Positions 5,587 through 8,159 of a stretch of DNA of 8,159 bases are shown here, piece by piece. The notes beneath the pieces are model-generated. The model did no database searches, was not told the origin of the DNA, and saw only the letters and a list, made by a program, of their open reading frames with translations. Location: the NCBI GenBank assembly GCA_902388545.1, contig CABMPS010000082.1, positions 1-8,159 of the forward strand, given 5' to 3'. The position numbers were made by a program, and so were the translations under genes. This DNA comes from an uncultured Collinsella sp. GTDB taxonomy: Bacteria; Actinomycetota; Coriobacteriia; Coriobacteriales; Coriobacteriaceae. Each line of letters begins with the position of its first letter. Position 1 is the stretch's first letter.

Positions 5587-7386
5587 CTAATTCTTATCGG
5601 AGGCTTCGGCCTCGGCGGACTGTTCGGCGGTTTTCTCGGAATCTGATTCGGAGGTCGATCTCTGGTCGGTGTTGTCGCGAATCGTTTGCGCGTCGATCAC
5701 CTGGCGGGTCTGCTCCTCGTCGATCTGGTGGCGGTACTTGGATATCGTGTCCTGCGCATCGTCGACACTTGTTTGCGGAATACCCGCCTTGAGGCGGTTT
5801 TGCGTGTCTTCGGGCAGGTCGGACAGCTTGATACTGGTTTCGCTTTCGAGCCAGTGAAGCTTGAGTCCGAGCGGCTTGCCGGGAAGGCCGCGCCAGACGG
5901 CGACATTGCCCTGGTAGGTACCCAGGTAGTACGAGCCGGTGACACCCGTGTAGGCCCAGATGGCAGCCGCCAGCACCAAGACGAGACCTAAGACGACGCC
6001 GATGGTGACGTTGCGGCGACGCACGCGTTGCGCCTCGCGCATAACGCCATCGTCAACCAGGTCAACGACTACTACGGTCACGTTGTCGTGGCCGCCGGCG
6101 GCAAGCGCCGCGTCCACTAGGTTGTCAACGCAGATTTGCGCGGTTGAGGACTGCGTGGCGATGTTCTCGATATCGCTATCGGGAATCATGCTCGAAAGGC
6201 CGTCAGAGCACAGTATCAGGCGGTCGCCTTCCTCGATATGCAGAGTGAAGTGGTCGGCATACATGGCGGGGTCTGAGCCCAGCGCACGGGTGATGACCGA
6301 ACGGTTGGGGTGGACGCGAGCCTCGTCTGCCGTGATCTCGCCGGCGTCCACGAGCTCCTCCACGTAGGAGTGGTCGCGGGTCACGCGGATGAGCGTGCCC
6401 TCGTGGAGCAGGTAGGCGCGAGAGTCGCCCACGTGGGCGATGGCGAGCGTGTCGTTTTCGATATAGGCGCAAGTGGCTGTGCAGCCCATGCCGGGCTTGC
6501 CTAGGCCGTTCAGGGCCGCCTCGATTACGGCGGCGTTAGCTGCCTCGACGGCTGCCGCCAGGCGTGCTGCGTCGGCGGACTGCGGGGCCGTCTTGGCAAT
6601 AGTCTCGACGGCGATGGAAGAGGCTACCTCGCCGGCGGCGTGACCGCCCATGCCGTCGCATACGCAAAAGAGCGGCGACTGCACCAGGTAGGAATCCTCA
6701 TTGTGCGGGCGCACACAGCCAACGTCGGAGCGGGCACCCCACATGAGTTGCGTGGTGGTGCCGGCATCATAGGTCGAGTCGGTCTCGATGCGCTCCTCGG
6801 TCAGGGGCTCAAAGCTCATGGTCGAGCCGGGGTCTTTGAGCTTGGCTTCAACGGCGGCTACGTCGATCTCGGCTGTGTCACCGGGAGAGACGGTGTCGGT
6901 CTCGGCGTTTGATTCGGAATCGCCGGTGTCCGGGGAGTCGGGCTCCTCGGACACGCGGGCGGTCGACTCGTCGTCTTGCGGGCTGACGTCTATAGGCTCG
7001 GGCGCCGGCGTAGACACGGGCGCAACCTCGGATGCCGGGGCTATGGGAAACGCCGGCGCGGCGGGCTCGGGTGCCGCAAACACCGCAGCGCTCTCGTTGA
7101 TTGCCGCGGCGACAGGCTCTGCAAAGTGAGCTGGCGCCGGGGTTGCTTCGGGCGCTGTGGGCTGTTCCGCGGCATGTGCGCCGATGGGCGCCGCTACGGT
7201 ATCCTCTTCGTCCTCGTTATCGGCGAGATCCGAAATATCATGCGTTACATGCGAAAGAGGCAGGGAGAACACGGTGTCCTCGGGTTCCACGGGTGCGGAG
7301 CCCGCCGGAGCGGCGTGGGCCGGCGCAGCTGTGGCGGCAGCCGGTGCCTCGGTCATAGTCGCGGACTTGTTCTCCTCGTCGATCAT
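5587..7386 (-). CDS. pstP: Membrane-anchored PP2C Ser/Thr phosphatase, PstP type, with long N-terminal extension
   Basis: This 599-residue enzyme removes phosphate from Ser/Thr of the partner kinase and its substrates, using two metal ions. Residues 1 to about 210 are low-complexity, rich in Ala, Pro, Glu and Asp, and not part of the usual family fold. The PP2C domain (about 214-444) has RPHNED (226-231), CDGMGGHAAGE (243-253), the GDSR motif with Asp321, CSDGLS with Asp395, and GGHDN with Asp434, so all metal ligands I expect are present. A basic RVRRR precedes one membrane helix (about 460-480). The extracellular part opens with SYYLGTYQGNVAVWRGLPGK, resembling other actinobacterial PstP proteins, and ends in a charged Ser/Glu tail. 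The ATG overlaps the stop of the upstream FHA gene (ATGA), suggesting translational coupling; Met11 has no well-placed ribosome site. Mycobacterial PstP lacks the N-terminal extension. Confidence 0.95.
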   Translation of the reverse strand: MIDEENKSATMTEAPAAATAAPAHAAPAGSAPVEPEDTVFSLPLSHVTHDISDLADNEDEEDTVAAPIGAHAAEQPTAPEATPAPAHFAEPVAAAINESAAVFAAPEPAAPAFPIAPASEVAPVSTPAPEPIDVSPQDDESTARVSEEPDSPDTGDSESNAETDTVSPGDTAEIDVAAVEAKLKDPGSTMSFEPLTEERIETDSTYDAGTTTQLMWGARSDVGCVRPHNEDSYLVQSPLFCVCDGMGGHAAGEVASSIAVETIAKTAPQSADAARLAAAVEAANAAVIEAALNGLGKPGMGCTATCAYIENDTLAIAHVGDSRAYLLHEGTLIRVTRDHSYVEELVDAGEITADEARVHPNRSVITRALGSDPAMYADHFTLHIEEGDRLILCSDGLSSMIPDSDIENIATQSSTAQICVDNLVDAALAAGGHDNVTVVVVDLVDDGVMREAQRVRRRNVTIGVVLGLVLVLAAAIWAYTGVTGSYYLGTYQGNVAVWRGLPGKPLGLKLHWLESETSIKLSDLPEDTQNRLKAGIPQTSVDDAQDTISKYRHQIDEEQTRQVIDAQTIRDNTDQRSTSESDSEKTAEQSAEAEASDKN

Positions 7387-7799
7387 CGACGGTTCACCTT
7401 CATGACCACGTCGCCAATCTGGACTTCGTCGCCCTCGCGCAGCGTTGCGGGCTCCACAAGCTGGCGGCCGTTGACGAGCGTGCCGTTAAGCGAGTTGAGG
7501 TCTTCGATGATGAGCGCCGGGCCCTGCAGCGAAAAGCGCGCATGCGAGGCCGAGACGAACGGTTCGTTGATGCAGATGTCCGAAGATGGCGAGCGACCGA
7601 CGATGACGGGGCCGAGCATGTCTACGTGGATGCCGCGGATACCGCGCGGACCCTTGTCCACATCGATCGTCCAGATAGCCGAGTCGCGGCGCTGTCCGCG
7701 CACAAGTCCCACGCCGGTCTTCATGACGGCGAACAGGAAGATATAGAGCAGGGCGACCAGGACGATGCGGCCTGCAAAAAGGACGATATCGATGTTCAT
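7383..7799 (-). CDS. fhaB: Membrane-anchored FHA-domain protein, FhaB type
   Basis: This small 138-residue protein has an N-terminal membrane helix (about 5-26, IVLFAGRIVLVALLYIFLFAV), a short basic stretch (RGQRR) placing the rest inside the cell, and an FHA domain (about 62-135) that binds phosphothreonine. Key residues are Gly68-Arg69-Ser70, Ser83 and His86 in VSASH, and Asn105-Gly106-Thr107 in LNSLNGTLVNG. Length and layout match FhaB of Mycobacterium (also called FipA), reported to link Ser/Thr kinase signalling to the division machinery. AGGGGA lies nine bases before the ATG. The gap to the upstream FHA gene is 6 bp, and its own stop overlaps the phosphatase start by 4 bp. It probably docks phosphorylated kinase, phosphatase or cell-wall enzymes at the membrane; the partner here is not known. 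Confidence 0.92.
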   Translation of the reverse strand: MNIDIVLFAGRIVLVALLYIFLFAVMKTGVGLVRGQRRDSAIWTIDVDKGPRGIRGIHVDMLGPVIVGRSPSSDICINEPFVSASHARFSLQGPALIIEDLNSLNGTLVNGRQLVEPATLREGDEVQIGDVVMKVNRR

Positions 7800-7805
7800 A
7801 AGAGA

Positions 7806-8159
7806 CTATCCCCTAAATTCAAAGGTGCTCAGGCCAAACGTCAGCAGATCGCCGTTGCGCAGCGGGCAGCGCGTAATGCGGCGGTTGTTGACGAGCGTGC
7901 CGTTGGTGGAATTGAGGTCCTCGATCGACCAATCCGAGCCCGTAAAGGTGAGCTGGGCGTGGCGGCGCGACACGTTGGGGTCGCGCAGGGCAATATCGGA
8001 AACTGAGCGCTCGCGACCGATAGTCACCTGTGCGGAGGTGATGCTATGGCTCTCGCCGCTCACGACGTCGACGAGCTGGGCGAGCGGGCGCTGCGGGGCG
8101 CGAGTGCTCGCCATGTTGGAGGCGATGCCGGCTGCGGCGCCTAGGCCCACGGCGGCACC
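7806..8159 (-). CDS. fhaA: FHA-domain protein, FhaA type, 5' end cut by window edge
   Basis: The last 117 residues are visible and the frame is open to the window edge. A Gly/Ala-rich stretch (GAAVGLGAAAGIASN) leads into a complete C-terminal FHA domain. Key residues are Gly48-Arg49-Glu50 in VTIGRERS, Ser64 and His67 in VSRRH, and Asn86-Gly87-Thr88 in LNSTNGTLVNNR, all needed for phosphothreonine binding. FhaA proteins usually carry an N-terminal DUF3662 domain and a linker before the FHA domain, and the first gene of this cluster is normally fhaA, so I expect that domain beyond the edge. Internal GTG 8150 and ATG 8114 lack ribosome sites and are unlikely starts. In mycobacteria FhaA binds the kinase and the phosphorylated pseudokinase domain of the flippase MviN. 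Confidence 0.85.
   Translation of the reverse strand, partial: GAAVGLGAAAGIASNMASTRAPQRPLAQLVDVVSGESHSITSAQVTIGRERSVSDIALRDPNVSRRHAQLTFTGSDWSIEDLNSTNGTLVNNRRITRCPLRNGDLLTFGLSTFEFRG

Noticed and set aside
1..8159. CRISPR array, tRNA, rRNA, riboswitch or defence island
   Set aside because: No regularly spaced repeats, no RNA-gene-like segments and no defence-related domains were seen; nearly all of the window is accounted for by the listed genes.

Overview
The window is high-GC DNA carrying a five-gene, minus-strand locus for Ser/Thr phosphorylation and peptidoglycan synthesis, followed downstream by the start of an insertion sequence in the same orientation. The gene order (FHA protein, membrane FHA protein, PP2C phosphatase, SEDS glycosyltransferase plus class B PBP, PASTA kinase) is the actinobacterial fhaA-fhaB-pstP-rodA-pbpA-pknA-pknB cluster. 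It differs in that rodA and pbpA form one reading frame and pknA is absent. Together with the GC content this suggests Coriobacteriia, possibly Collinsella; the genus is inferred from memory of the lineage, not proven.

Layout from transcription start side (right) to end (left). At 8159-7806 is the C-terminal part of a cytoplasmic FHA protein cut by the window edge. At 7799-7383 is a short membrane-anchored FHA protein. At 7386-5587 is a PP2C phosphatase with a long acidic N-terminal extension, one membrane span and an extracellular tail. At 5570-2700 is a 956-residue fusion of a SEDS polymerase and a penicillin-binding transpeptidase. At 2567-600 is a PknB-type kinase with four extracellular PASTA repeats. 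Gaps are 6 bp, a 4-bp overlap, 16 bp and 132 bp, so the five genes look like one operon. It ends in a perfect 12-bp GC-rich hairpin with a T run at 505-547. About 35 bp further on, the left end of an IS3-superfamily (IS150-like) element begins near 469, and its orfA runs off the window at base 1.

How the genes work together (family knowledge plus inference): the kinase senses muropeptides or lipid II through its PASTA repeats and phosphorylates cell-wall and division proteins on threonine. The phosphatase reverses this, the FHA proteins dock phosphothreonine, and the SEDS-PBP fusion polymerises and cross-links peptidoglycan. The points most worth a second look are the single-chain SEDS-PBP, the Asp in place of the second activation-loop Thr of the kinase, the phosphatase extension with repeated Asp-Thr-Val motifs, and the IS-end hairpin that buries the transposase ribosome-binding site. 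I see no unknown multi-gene system; this is a conserved core locus with lineage-specific modifications.
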